A stretch of DNA of 64,000 bases from Calycina herbarum (Eukaryota > Ascomycota > Leotiomycetes > Helotiales > Pezizellaceae). How positions within the stretch are numbered: position 1 is the stretch's first letter; each line of letters begins with the position of its first letter. The notes beneath the pieces were generated by a model. The model saw only the letters and a list, made by a program, of their open reading frames with translations. It made no database searches and had not been told where the DNA came from. Below, in pieces: positions 10,704 to 21,301 of this stretch. The stretch is taken from contig LLEY01000003.1 in the NCBI GenBank assembly GCA_001414485.1, positions 829,609 through 893,608 of the forward strand. Direction: 5' to 3'. The position numbers and the translations under genes were made by a program.

Positions 10704-11245
10704 TTTTTTTTGTTCATTTTTTAGGGGTCGCTGAGTCAAGGCCGTCTCCGCTTCAAAATCACCGGTATTGTACCGGCACTTTGTTATTCTAAATGGGTCC
10801 TTTCATTTTTATCTCAATCCATTATTTTAGTTAATGTCAGCTGCATCATGCTCACTTCGCAAAGCTTTTAGGGGAAATGCTAACGTTGAAGTGTTACCAC
10901 TATTTTGCTCAATGCAAGTTGGTATTCTTAACCCTCTACGGAGTCTACGCGAGATAGAAGTCAAAATGTTTCAGTTCACAGTCTCGTTACCAGAAAGTGA
11001 AATTATACAAGCAAATTTAAACGTAAAATGGAACAATCATCAGTTTTTATATAACTAAAAGGAATCTTGTTTTGTCTTGTGATACACACATAGCAATGCC
11101 AGGTAAGTGAGATAGCCAAGTCCACGAAAACAAGAAAAGAATTACTCGATGAACATAGTACTTACCGATTCAAACGCTACTTCCTTCTGTCCAGGAGTGA
11201 TGATAGCTTACCAATTTCAAGAAGTCTTCCCACATCCACTTGTAT
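10704..11245. other. Intergenic after 5S gene
   Basis: The 74-codon frame at 10834-11058 is unsupported. No other feature is seen. Confidence 0.45.
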
Positions 11246-12895
11246 TTACAACATCATTCCATTAATCGTAGAAACAGTTGCTTCGAAAAGCTTAAACTCA
11301 TTTAGTAACCACACTTTCCCATCTCCCAATACCAGATTTGCACTTCCGCCATCAACCTTGATTTTTCCCAATAGCGATCCTCCGGAATTCCATACATTGA
11401 CACCATCCCCACATCCCACACAGTGTGAGAACAAAATACTCTACTACTCATTACTACGCGAGTACTACTTGAGTAGAGTAGAGTAGTGTATGAGTAGCAA
11501 GTCGGTTGAATAGAGTAGGGTAGTTACTTGAGACTACTCGAGTAGTACTCGAGTAGTCTAAAAATAGAAATAATATATAGTAAATATACTAAAACACTAC
11601 TGTTTAAGTGGTATAAAAAAGTGTGTCTTTAAAATTAAACATTTTACTCTATTACTTTTTTCCTCTCTTTTTCTTTCCTTTATAGAGGAATTATAAAAAT
11701 TCTTACCTAAGTACTCCGCTAGACCGGATATTATAATAGGGCATCCTCTAAGCCTCCGATCCCTTAGCCCGGATCGGTCCGAGTCGGTCCGTACTACTCA
11801 AGTAGTATTGAGTAGAGTAGAGTAGTACTAAAAATCCCTTGAGTAGAGTAGCGTAGCAGTCACTACTCTACTCTACTCTACTCATTTCTCGCACTGATCC
11901 CACATATACATTTCCGGCCGCATCGGTCTTGATTCCATCAGGTATTCCTTTTCCCACCATTGCAAACAATCTCTTGTTGATCAAAAACGGTTGTCCACCT
12001 TTGAAAACCACATCGTAAGCGTAAATTGTTCTTGCTGCCTGTAAAGCCGTCGCATTCCCCGCTCCATCTGTGATATAAACAACTGTTTCATCCGGAGAGA
12101 AAGCAATGCCATTTGGCTCTTGAAACCCATCTGCCACAACTCGAATGTTATTCGTTCCTGGCATAAAACGGTAAACTTGGGGTGGGAGAGCCGGCTCTCC
12201 GCGAATTCCTTGCCAAGATCCAAATGCTGGATCTGTAAACCAAAGTGCACCGTCTTTTGCTGCTATAACATCATTTGGTGAGTTGAAAGGTTGTCCATAG
12301 AAATTATCTATTAGGAGATGTGCACCGTATGGGGCAGTGGCGTTCATGTATATTAAATCGGCTTGAGTGGTGAGTGTTCCTTGGTCGAGGAGTACAATGC
12401 CTTCTTTGTATTTACATCCACCATTTGCAAGGGCGATTGGAAAGTTTGTTGGTACGACGATTTCGGAATTCCATGTTGTGCCATCAAACAAGACTTTGGA
12501 GATCGCTACCGCTTTGTTATTTGTTGAGGGTGATGCTTCGACGCTCGCGTATTGGTTGCTGGTAACGAAGATAACAGGATTCGGTGTTTATGTAAAAAGA
12601 ACCCCAGCTTCATGGAATTGTGGGAACGAAGTGTTTGCGGAAGTTAGGATGTTGTTTAATGTTGGACTTGTTCCCAGAATAGATAAGAATTCGCTGCTGT
12701 AGACTTCGAATGGAGATGTGTGTGTGACATTATATGCTACAATTGAAGATACAGTTCATGGTGAATATTCCTATAGTGTTAAGGTGTTAGTAAAATTCTT
12801 CTGAAGTCATATTCAAGACTCACAAAAACGCCCTCCGGAAGTGCCAAAGCGGTCGCTAGGAAGCCCCATAAAATGAATGGCGTAGAGAAAGACAT
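11246..12895 (-). pseudogene. SMP-30/gluconolactonase-like protein, broken
   Basis: The start at 12895 encodes MSFSTPFILWGFLATALALP, a good signal peptide. Coding similarity to the SMP-30/gluconolactonase/LRE beta-propeller family is clear: FHEAG, FVTSNQY, NSPNDVIAAKDGALWFTDPA, FQEPNGIAFSPDETVVYITD and DGIKTDAAGNVYVG. Two lesions are visible. An in-frame TAA at 12588-12590 interrupts the segment between FHEAG and PNPVIFVTSN. A 476-bp hAT-type element (11421-11896) sits between GNVYVG and the following CGDGVNVWNSGGS. Removing the element and one 8-bp target duplication restores that reading exactly. The C-terminus ends at 11246 with VSTINGMML. The family hydrolyses lactones or related esters; this copy should be inactive. 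Splicing near the 5' end could not be resolved. Confidence 0.8.
11421..11896. mobile_element. hAT-type MITE, copy 1 (476 bp)
   Basis: The terminal inverted repeats begin CAGTGTGAGAA on the left and, on the other strand, CAGTGCGAGAA on the right. They are flanked by a perfect 8-bp target duplication ATCCCACA (11413-11420 and 11897-11904). The 8-bp duplication and CAGNG ends are hallmarks of the hAT superfamily. Subterminal regions are full of GAGTAGAGTAGAGTAG repeats and their complements. There is no coding capacity, so it is non-autonomous. It lies inside the SMP-30-like gene. Related copies are at 40732-40874 and 57313-57731. Confidence 0.88.
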
Positions 12896-14051
12896 TCTAG
12901 TTTACATAGCCTCACTCAAACCACATTCCAGACAGGATTCAAGATCTTGATAAAGAAACAGTTAACGGAGCGTCAAAAAAGACAATTACAAGTTAAAAGC
13001 ATCATGCTTGTTATTAATTGATCATACTGTTACGCCAAGTCAGCAGAAACTTTAAGCCAAGAAGCTATTCTCGGCGAGTTCTTGGATGTCTTGCAGTGAA
13101 ATACTGCGAATTCGGAAATTTCTGATCTCTTGGTCTCTTGGCTTCAAGTAAATCACCTGCAGAAAGAATGTTTATAATATTCAAATCCACGAGCGCTTTG
13201 GACCCACCTTTCACTCGTCTGATCTCCCGCCGCTAAAGAGTTTCAAATGGAGCCGGCAGCTCAAAGCTTGGTACCCGATGAATGGCCGATATTCATCCAT
13301 TGGAGATTTATGCCACTTTGTTCCATTCTGGAAAGATTTTCGGAGCACTGTTTTAGCTTCTTCTTGGTTGGATAATATCACTTCTCCAGGCATCAGATTT
13401 TTGAGAGTATAACGTTTCACGTCGCAACGATGTCTATAGAACTATAGAACTATAGAAAACTCTTCTAACCACGCGCATGTCTTGGGTTCAGAACAGAAAA
13501 GTATATAGAACCCCAACTCATTTCGTCTGTTTTGTTACGAGGAGGTTAGGGGAGATGTTTCATTTAAGATGGATGAAGGTCCTGGGCAAGTGCATATCTC
13601 TTCACCGGATCTTCGAAAAGGAAAACATGCCGAAGGGGAATTGCTCTAAAGTGACTTCTAGATATTGTAAAGAGAATATATCGATGACTTTTATGGAGTT
13701 CTTGGGGTTGGTTGGTGTTGTTTGTTATTGTAAATGGATACCTGGAAATTGAAATGAATAAATTAATAAAGTTCAATTACCACATGTGGGGCAGGATCAG
13801 GGGCTTTTGATGTGGTAACTGAACTTTTGATGAACTACAAGTTTGGGGTAGTTTGTTTACAAAAAGCACTTCTCAGGTAGAAATTAGCGACAAGACGAGA
13901 AGAGCATATATTACCACCAGCAACTCGAGTTGATAATCCATTAGCACTTCTACCATATTTCTCAATTTAATCCATAATTTCCCACGTAGGTTTCCACCAT
14001 ATTTCTGAACCTTTTCACATGCGCCCTCAACAAGTAGGCAATCTTCCACCA
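12896..14051. other. Intergenic with a possible minus-strand coding remnant
   Basis: Between about 13400 and 13020 the minus strand contains two protein-like stretches. One is MPGEVILSNQEEAKTVLRKS and what follows (13211-13393). The other is VIYLKPRDQEIRNFRIRSIS (about 13050-13150), preceded by a good acceptor TTTCTGCAG. I could not find a donor that joins them in frame, so this may be a decayed gene or an unresolved exon pair. No family is recognised. Confidence 0.3.
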
Positions 14052-15132
14052 TCAGACCCATCCGAACAACGGAGCAGCTCCTCCAGGTCCTATTAAGGGT
14101 ATGACCGTGCCGTTTGGGTCGGTTGCAAAATCGCGTGGATCATCGAATTGATCAATTGGGTCATCATCATCCGGAACAAGTGAACCAATTTCTCGCAAAG
14201 CCCTATTTAGTGGAACCTCGACCGAACTGGGCTTATGAACATGAAAAAGTTCACCCTTAGAGACCATCTTGACCCATTTTTCATTGCGACAATGACTTCC
14301 TAAGCCATCGTATTCCGTTTGGAGACCAAGGCTAAAGGCGAGGATGAAGTTTCCAGCGGCCCATTGATAAACTTCTCGTCTCGTGTTCTGTTGGATGATT
14401 GCTGTTATGCCGATTCCTTCTTCCATAGGAGACAAAAATCGATCAATTGCCCATGTGTCGTTTAGCATTACTTCTTTGAATGTCTCCTTGAATTGTTTCA
14501 GGCCATCTGTCGCAAATATCGATCGGGGAAATGCTTCGTTTGTCTTCCACTGCAACAAATTAGCATTCGTTTTTCTTATTGACACAGGAGTCGGGGGCAG
14601 TATGGAGCTCCCGACCACTAAAAATAGGAGCGCAAATCGAGGAACAAAGGGAAAATTTGCATACTTTGGTGATGATCTCCTTGATGGCTTCAAATGTTTG
14701 GTTGTGGAGCAGTTCGGTTTGTGTTTGCAGGATTTCTCTCAGCTCGTTCTCCGTGAAAGCTTTAGTGAGGAGGCCAGCTGACGTCTCAGAGTGGAGTCTG
14801 AATAAATTACCCATGTCAAGATATGAGCAGGCATGGTAGATGAAGTAAAGAACCTTGCAAAGCTTCACGATCAAATCCTTAAGAATCGCTTTAGACTTAT
14901 TGACATTCAGTGGTGAGAGATCAATTTTCACATATTCGTTGTGCTTGAATGACCACACCGCGATGTCCAGAACACAGTTTTCCTGATCTGATGTTTCCTG
15001 TTGCGAAAACATCAACACCTTCGACATAAGTTGCTTGATATTTTTGGCTGGCTTGAGAGGATCGCATCCTCCGGGGTCAAATCTCAGTTCTGTCCAGTTG
15101 CGCGGCCCGCGGCCAGGAAGGATCGAAGTCAT
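14052..15132 (-). CDS. Uncharacterised fungal protein, 321 residues
   Basis: Exon 1 (14665-15132, MTSILPGRGPRNWTELRF) and exon 2 (14052-14549, WKTNEAFPRSIFATDG) are joined by a phase-0 intron of 115 nt with GTATGC, a GCTAAT branch and TTGCAG. The first half is helical and moderately hydrophobic (LIVKLCKVLYFIYHACSYLD, then FTENELREILQTQTELLHNQ). The end is an acidic tail DDDDPIDQFDDPRD followed by a Gly/Pro-rich stretch. There is no signal peptide and no catalytic motif. Possible context is fungal incompatibility or STAND-type proteins, where such helical domains are common, but nothing here shows it. Confidence 0.6.
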
Positions 15133-15393
15133 TGTGTGGATGATTTAGCCGGACAAGTTGTAGTTCTGATCAAGATATTTGATGAGTAGAAGGCTACTTA
15201 TAAATGCTAATAAGAAAAAGCTTAGATTGAGGATTTTGCCACAAATTGATGGTGAATAGGCTGGAGGCCATTCTTATCACAAATACCTGGAGTCTAATTC
15301 ACCCACTACACAAATTTTGACTTCTCACTTTGTGCAAATTAAAAACCAGGTCTTACAAAATTCTTCTATAAAAGCCGAAAAGTCTTCAACTAA

Positions 15394-17322
15394 CTATCTC
15401 TTCATGAAAATCCTCCGCAAAACACCAGGTGGATTTTTCTCTTCATCATCACCTTCGGGCAGAGGGACCTCTGCAGCTGCCCTCAGCATCTCCTCTTCTT
15501 CTCCAGGGAGTGGAATGTCCATTGCCTTCTGCAAAACATCTTCACTAATTCCACCATCTTCTGGCTGTGGGAGTCCTTGACATGAGATTATGGCTTTGAG
15601 CTGCTGTTCATCTTCGTTTTGCTCCTCAGATTGTTCTTCCGTCTGTTCAACTTCTTCATCCTGCTTTTCCGTCACATTCCCTTCGCCTAACATCACACTG
15701 GCTTTCCGCTTTTCTCCCACCTCAGCCTCTGGGTTCTCAAGTTCAATATCCACCTCTTTCACTTTTCCATCATCATCAACCCACTGCCCTTCCTCGTGGC
15801 TCTTCGCGGCTCTCAATTCGTCTGGTATATACCCATCAACAACTTCTCTCAAATCGGCCCCCAAGACCCAGCCCACGATTTTCTTCCCCGATAGCTCCAG
15901 AAGAGCTTCATACCCATCGTTTCGATCCCTCTGGAACATACTACAATGACTAACAATCTCATTCTCGGCCTTTGAATTAACATTCTCAATCCACCATTCT
16001 TTCGCTTCTCCCTCCTTCTCGTCATCTCCTTTCTTTTTCAATTCCGGGTCAAGTGCAATCGGAACAGCGCAAAAGCGTCGCCGTGGAACAAAGTATCCTC
16101 CAGTCCAAACTCCATTTTCACCGAGGCATGTGAAAATGTTGCATCTACCCAGACCTTGAAGTTCGGATAATCGGTCGAGTCTGGCGCTCATTTGGGTCTG
16201 CTTCATCAAGGCTCCCACAAATTTGAGATGTCCCGCCATCCAGGCAAAGCCTTCACCAATGCTTTCCCTAGAAACTCCAGAGAGTCCACTCAATGTTCCC
16301 AGATCCGGTGCGCTCATACCCTTGGGTAAACTAGGCATGGTTCGAGGGAGGCTCATGTTAGGAAGATTCTCTCGCTTCAAGTAACTTCTTGGATCGTAAT
16401 CGATTGCCTTGAGGTCAATTTTGGAAATGCTTTGTCCGATGGCTTCGCGGTGGCTAGGCATTGGGCAATTAGCTTTGGCGAGTCTCACAAAAGGAAGAGA
16501 ATATACTAACACATAAGCAGTAACACCTCCAGCAAGAACAGCTCCCAAAGTTCCAGTCCTCGCTGCCAAAACTCCCCATCTCCTCCAACTGCTAGCCGGC
16601 ACACCACCTACCGTTCTGACAGCTCTCTTCATTTCTTTATTCCCCGGTACCTTCTCAGCCCTAGCTTGCGCAATACTACCTGCCGCCGAGCTCGCAGAAG
16701 CCAATCCAAGACCACCGGACAATGAGGACCAAATATTGTACAACGCAGAAACATTTTGGTATTGCGAGAAGGCACCGTAAGCGAACATGGAACGCGCAAG
16801 TCCATTGTATGGAGTATCGTAGGTTAAAAGTCCAGTAATGAGTGGGAACATGCATTCTTTTCCTTGGATCTTGGGACGGTTGGAGAGGATACTGAAAAGT
16901 GCGTCTGTGGCTACGAATCCTCTGGGGTGCAGTTCAATCAACATTTGTTACCCAGCTCTGGGAGAGGAAAGGACTTACCCCATGCTATGCGCAACCAAGA
17001 CAACACCAACACTTGGGTTCAAAATCGCACTCGGTGTAGCTGCGCTCGTCTCGAGGTCTGTGACTTGATCTTGAAGCCATTCTCGGAATGTTTCTGAGCA
17101 TGAAGCGAGATCACCGCGGGTTTCGTATTTGGGGTAGACGGCTGTGTGAACTTTCAAGTCTGGGGATTGATTTGATATCTCAGTTTTGAGATCCTAGAAA
17201 CACAAGGTTAGACTTGTGGCAACACGCAAACAAGAAGTGACGCTTACCTGAGGAAATTCGAAAAATGTTTCTTCATCTCCCTTGAACCCATGAATGAAGC
17301 AGAGCAGTAACGTTTGAATCAT
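15394..17322 (-). CDS. DUF676-like alpha/beta hydrolase, 605 residues
   Basis: Three exons (17248-17322, 16979-17193, 15394-16921) with introns of 54 and 57 nt, phases 0 and 2. The N-terminal third has the hydrolase signature: an LLLCFIHGFKGDEETFFEFP strand with the oxyanion-type HGF, then VGVVLVAHSMGGFVATDALF with the nucleophile elbow HSMGG. This fits the DUF676/lipase-like family, probably acting on lipids or acyl esters. Around residue 240, TGTLGAVLAGGVTAYVLVYS is a likely membrane segment. The C-terminal half is hydrophilic, with an acidic Glu/Gln region (EEVEQTEEQSEEQNEDEQQ) and a conserved-looking YFVPRRRFCAVPI stretch. Frame continuity across both introns is exact. Confidence 0.85.
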
Positions 17323-18793
17323 GATGAACGTTTCTTGTGATTATTAAGATTCTTTTGGGATAGATTACAAGGTATAGATATAATAACAGTGTTTGAATTA
17401 CAAAATGGGTATATAGAAACACAATAGAATCCAGCAAGAATCCAAGTACAAAACCAAAAGCAACATCCCAAAAGCCTCACCCACACCACCAAGAATCTAG
17501 ACCTAAACCAAACATCTCTTATCGGAGCCAGTAAAACCTCCTCAACCCCAATCTTCGATCTCCCACATCTAGCCCTCCTCCCACGATCGAAAAGCAAACA
17601 CTTCGCCACCATGCCTTCTCCAAAACGCATTTATCAAGGAATTCAAGATTTCTTCACGTGTAACATACTGCCTCACAGGAAAACAGTCACCCGTCTCTTC
17701 CATACTCAAACAATCCCTACCAGTGACATCAAAACACCTCAAAGCACTAAATCGAAAACGCCACAGCCTGTGGCACACACCCCCTCCAACCGCCCTTCCC
17801 AGAGCTCCCTCGCTTGGCCACCCGCCCACGGCTCAGAAAACCTGATTCCAGCCACATACACCTCCTCCATACACCTTGTAAACAGGGTACCCCTCTAAAC
17901 ATCTAGACGTTTCCCTTCATACCATTGCGTATTGAATTTACAAGGGTAAGCTTTCTCACGGTACAGCCACACTTTATTTCCCAGCAATGATGATGTAACA
18001 TCAAAAAACAACAGAAGAACATCGAGGTTTCTTTTTCCCATCAGGCCCCCCTGTACCATGATATTAAAAGTGGATGAGTTTCAGAAGTCGTCTTGTGTGG
18101 CTGGTGAGGTAACGAGGGAAAAGATGATGCGTTCAGAAAACCTGGTTCTTGAAAATGCGGGGAGATTGAGTGGGGCTTGATGGTAATCTGAGGGTCTGAT
18201 GGATGTCACTCCGAAGACGACATGTTTTGAGGTGTTGGAATCGTGGGCTTGATAGGCAAAATGCAGGAAATTCCAGTGCTCGGCTTTTATTCATCAACTG
18301 TGGAATTAACCAAGAGAGTATCGAGTAGTTAAATTAATCTCTATGAGTGAGGACATCAAGAATAAATCAAACAGAGTGAAGAAAGCTCAGAGCTGTTTAA
18401 AAGTACGCAACACAGGAAACTCAAGTAAACAATATCTTTCAATTGAATAATCGAGAATACCTAGAATAATGCAATGAATAAAGGAAGCTTGCGTAGCTGT
18501 ACATAATTGGTTATATTTATAACTGAATAAAGCATACCGGGAATCAAACAATAATAATTTCATTTTTCGAATTTGAAGACACAATAATAATTTTAAAACA
18601 ACCGCAGCCATAGATCGTACAAGTCCCCGTATCCCGTATCCCATATCCCAACAATACAAAAGAAAACTTCGTTGAGTAGATTCTCAAGACATTACAATCC
18701 CATCACACCTCTGCAAATAACGATTTTCCGCTCGCCCAAACATTGATTTAAACAAAAGAAAACCCCATCCAGTGCAATCAGGAATCAACCAAA
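17323..18793. other. Intergenic with uncertain small ORF
   Basis: A plus-strand frame at 17611-17898 (95 codons, MPSPKRIYQGIQDFFTCNIL) has a reasonable start context (GCCACCATGCC), but it overlaps an antisense frame at 17569-17829 of equal quality. I cannot decide whether either is a gene. The remaining sequence up to the next gene is AT-rich 3' flank. Confidence 0.3.
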
Positions 18794-21301
18794 TCAAGTC
18801 TGTTGAAAAACACCAGGAATTTTAATAGTGAGAGTCATCCCCTCCTTCGTACTGTTGACACTGATCTCGATCCCCTGCCCCTCACCACCGCCCTCCATCT
18901 TATTCGGAGTTTTGATCACCATCTCGCCATCTTTTTGTGCGATGTCGAGACCTTGTGGTAGTCCACTGTCCTTGGCCTTGTCTGTGACTGCTGAAGAGTC
19001 TGGGACTTTATCAGATACCTGATCGGTGGGGAGGTTCTTCTTGAGATCAGAGGCTTTGTCAGTGACACCAGAGGTGCCGTTCGCGAGTTTTGATGGATCA
19101 TCGAGGTCTGGCTTGTTTTCGTCAACGGACTTCGTAGTTTCTCCAACTTTATCGGTGGCAGAGTCGTTGAGGTCTCCGACTTTGTCGGTAGCACCGTCTT
19201 TGAGATCGCCCGCTTTGCCTTCAGCACCAGATTTCAAATCATCAGCCTGCTGGGTAGCATCACCAGCAGCATCCGTAGGAAGATCCTTTGGTGCAGAATC
19301 CTTTGCTTTATTGGCGAGACCCTCACCTTGATCTTCGACTCCCTCGACAGCCCCTTGTGGCTTGGAAGCCGCGTCCCCAACGGCATCTTTCACTTGTCCA
19401 GTTGGGTCGTCCTTCACTTTATCGGTCACACCACCCAGTGCTCCCTCAGCGGGGTTTTGGGATTGTTTCTTCTTTTTCTTGATCATTTTGGGTTTTTCTT
19501 GTTTGTCACCACCGAGAGAATTGCCGCCTAGTGGACCACCTGTCAATCCACCAGCGGCATCCTTTGCTTTGTCGGCGGGAGAGTTGTCTGTGAGTCCACC
19601 AGCTGTATCCTTGACAGAGTCAAGAGCACCAGTTGGGTCCTCAGTAGCACCCTTCGCCGTCTTCGATGCGTCGTCGACTTTGTTTTTCGCATCTTCTGGC
19701 TTGGGGATCTTCTTCTTGATGGTCTTTGGCGCGTCACCGGCTGCGTCCTGAGCTTTGTTTGGTGCATCGCCAGCAGCATCTTGAGCTTTGGCAGGTGTGT
19801 CCTTGAGGGTGTCTTGGGCGGGGCCATCTTGGACTTTATCAAGTGGTGCACCATTCGGAAGACCATCGTCGGATTCCTCCTCTTCGGAACCCTCGTCGTG
19901 TTCCTCTTCCTCACTGCTTCCTTCTTCGCTGTGATCTTGTTCATCTGAACCCTCATCATCATCATCTTGACTCTCCTCAACATCATGTTCATGTTCAAGG
20001 GTCTGTTGTGCAGAAGAGAAATCCTCCTCCTCATCAGAAGAGACACCCTCAACACCAGAATCGGAGATCGGAGCAGCAGCTTTGGCTTGATCCTGGACGC
20101 TCTCATCCTGCTCAGAGTTCGAGTCATCCTCTTCTTCCGAATGCTGAGACTCGTGTGTCGACTCCTCATCATGTTCTTCTTCGCTTGGTTCCTCCTCAGA
20201 AGGCTCTGGCTCGGGTTCCGGCTCTTTGACAGGTTCCGGCTCGGGAATTGGAGCAGACTTCTTCTTTTTCTTGATAATCTTTGGTGGTAAACCAGTGCTT
20301 TTTCCTTTTGGAAGGGAAGGAATATCTTTCTTACTATCATCCACCTTCTTCTGCGCATCTTCGGGTTTTGGTGCTTTGTCTTTCACCTCACCAACTTTCT
20401 GTTGTGCGTCCTCAGGTTTGGGAGCACTCTCCTTGACATCCTCGACGTTTTTCTGTGCTTCTTCTGGTTTCGGTCCTTTCTCGCTCACATCGCCAACCTT
20501 GTCTTGCACATCCTCCGGCTTTGGTGCTTTTGGCGCTTTCTTCTTCAACCCCTCAACTTGTTTTCCCGCCTCCTCAGGCTTAGGAGCCTTCTCTTTCACG
20601 TCATCCACCTTTTTCAGTGCATCCTCTGGCTTCGGAGCTTTCTCCTTGGCGACATCGAGACTCTTCTGTGCATCTTCGGGTTTGGGGGTCTTTTTCTTTT
20701 TCTTCAAAACAGGTGGTGCTTGGTCGCCAACAGCGTCCGGCTTGGGAGCTTTCTCTTTCACATCATCCACCTTTTTCTTTGCATCCTCTGGCTTGGGAGC
20801 TTTATCCTTGATACCCTCGGCATCCGGTTTCGGTGAATCCGATGTTTCCTTAGGAAGTTCCGGTTGCTCAGCAGGGGGTTGAGGTCTCTTCTTCTTCTTC
20901 ATTTTTGGCTTCTCGGCTGGCGGAGCGTCTTGCTGCGGTAGTGGCGCTTCTTGTTTTGGCTGTTCGGGGGCTTGTTGTTGATCAGGTTGAGGTCTGGGAA
21001 TCTTCTTCTTCTTCTTTGGCGGTGCGTCTTGTGGTGGTTGTGGCTGTTGCTCTTGCTCGGGTGCCGGGGGAGCAGAAGGCTTCTTCTTGAGCCTCTTCCC
21101 GGGAGGAGGGTGAGGGGCACCCTGATTTTGAGGTGGTGCTGCGGACGGCATTTTCTTCTTGGTAGGACTTTGAGGTTTTTCGGCAAGTGAAGATGGTGGT
21201 CGGGGAGTAGATGTGGAAGGGGTTTTTGTATTTCTAGCTGGGGTGGTTGGCTTTCTGGATAGATTGGTTGGTCTGGATGGTTTGTTTTGAGAAGTGGACA
21301 T
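18794..21301 (-). CDS. Large disordered LEA-like repeat protein, 835 residues
   Basis: A single-exon frame; ATG 21301 (MSTSQNKPSRPTNLSRKP) is preferred over the upstream ATG at 21430, which would add an unrelated hydrophobic segment. Order: Pro/Lys-rich N-terminus with several KKKKK runs (residues 1-165); about eight 17-residue repeats of the type PKPEDAQKKVDDVKEKA (about 167-330); a strongly acidic Ser/Glu/Asp region; then Ala/Asp/Lys repeats (KAQDAAGDAPN and similar, AGDLKDGATDKVGDLNDSAT). The final 50 residues look ordered (GIEISVNSTKEGMTLTIKIP). There is no signal peptide. Composition and repeats match fungal LEA-like/hydrophilin proteins that protect against water loss or cold; this is inference. 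Several other frames are open across it as compositional shadows. Confidence 0.75.
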   Translation of the reverse strand: MSTSQNKPSRPTNLSRKPTTPARNTKTPSTSTPRPPSSLAEKPQSPTKKKMPSAAPPQNQGAPHPPPGKRLKKKPSAPPAPEQEQQPQPPQDAPPKKKKKIPRPQPDQQQAPEQPKQEAPLPQQDAPPAEKPKMKKKKRPQPPAEQPELPKETSDSPKPDAEGIKDKAPKPEDAKKKVDDVKEKAPKPDAVGDQAPPVLKKKKKTPKPEDAQKSLDVAKEKAPKPEDALKKVDDVKEKAPKPEEAGKQVEGLKKKAPKAPKPEDVQDKVGDVSEKGPKPEEAQKNVEDVKESAPKPEDAQQKVGEVKDKAPKPEDAQKKVDDSKKDIPSLPKGKSTGLPPKIIKKKKKSAPIPEPEPVKEPEPEPEPSEEEPSEEEHDEESTHESQHSEEEDDSNSEQDESVQDQAKAAAPISDSGVEGVSSDEEEDFSSAQQTLEHEHDVEESQDDDDEGSDEQDHSEEGSSEEEEHDEGSEEEESDDGLPNGAPLDKVQDGPAQDTLKDTPAKAQDAAGDAPNKAQDAAGDAPKTIKKKIPKPEDAKNKVDDASKTAKGATEDPTGALDSVKDTAGGLTDNSPADKAKDAAGGLTGGPLGGNSLGGDKQEKPKMIKKKKKQSQNPAEGALGGVTDKVKDDPTGQVKDAVGDAASKPQGAVEGVEDQGEGLANKAKDSAPKDLPTDAAGDATQQADDLKSGAEGKAGDLKDGATDKVGDLNDSATDKVGETTKSVDENKPDLDDPSKLANGTSGVTDKASDLKKNLPTDQVSDKVPDSSAVTDKAKDSGLPQGLDIAQKDGEMVIKTPNKMEGGGEGQGIEISVNSTKEGMTLTIKIPGVFQQT

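Noticed and set aside
13020..13420. Possible two-exon gene on the minus strand
   Set aside because: The two coding-like pieces could not be joined in frame with valid splice sites, so it is only noted as a remnant.
18828..20882. Plus-strand frames antisense to the large LEA-like gene
   Set aside because: They arise from the repetitive codon pattern; products are Ser/Phe/Leu-rich shadows.
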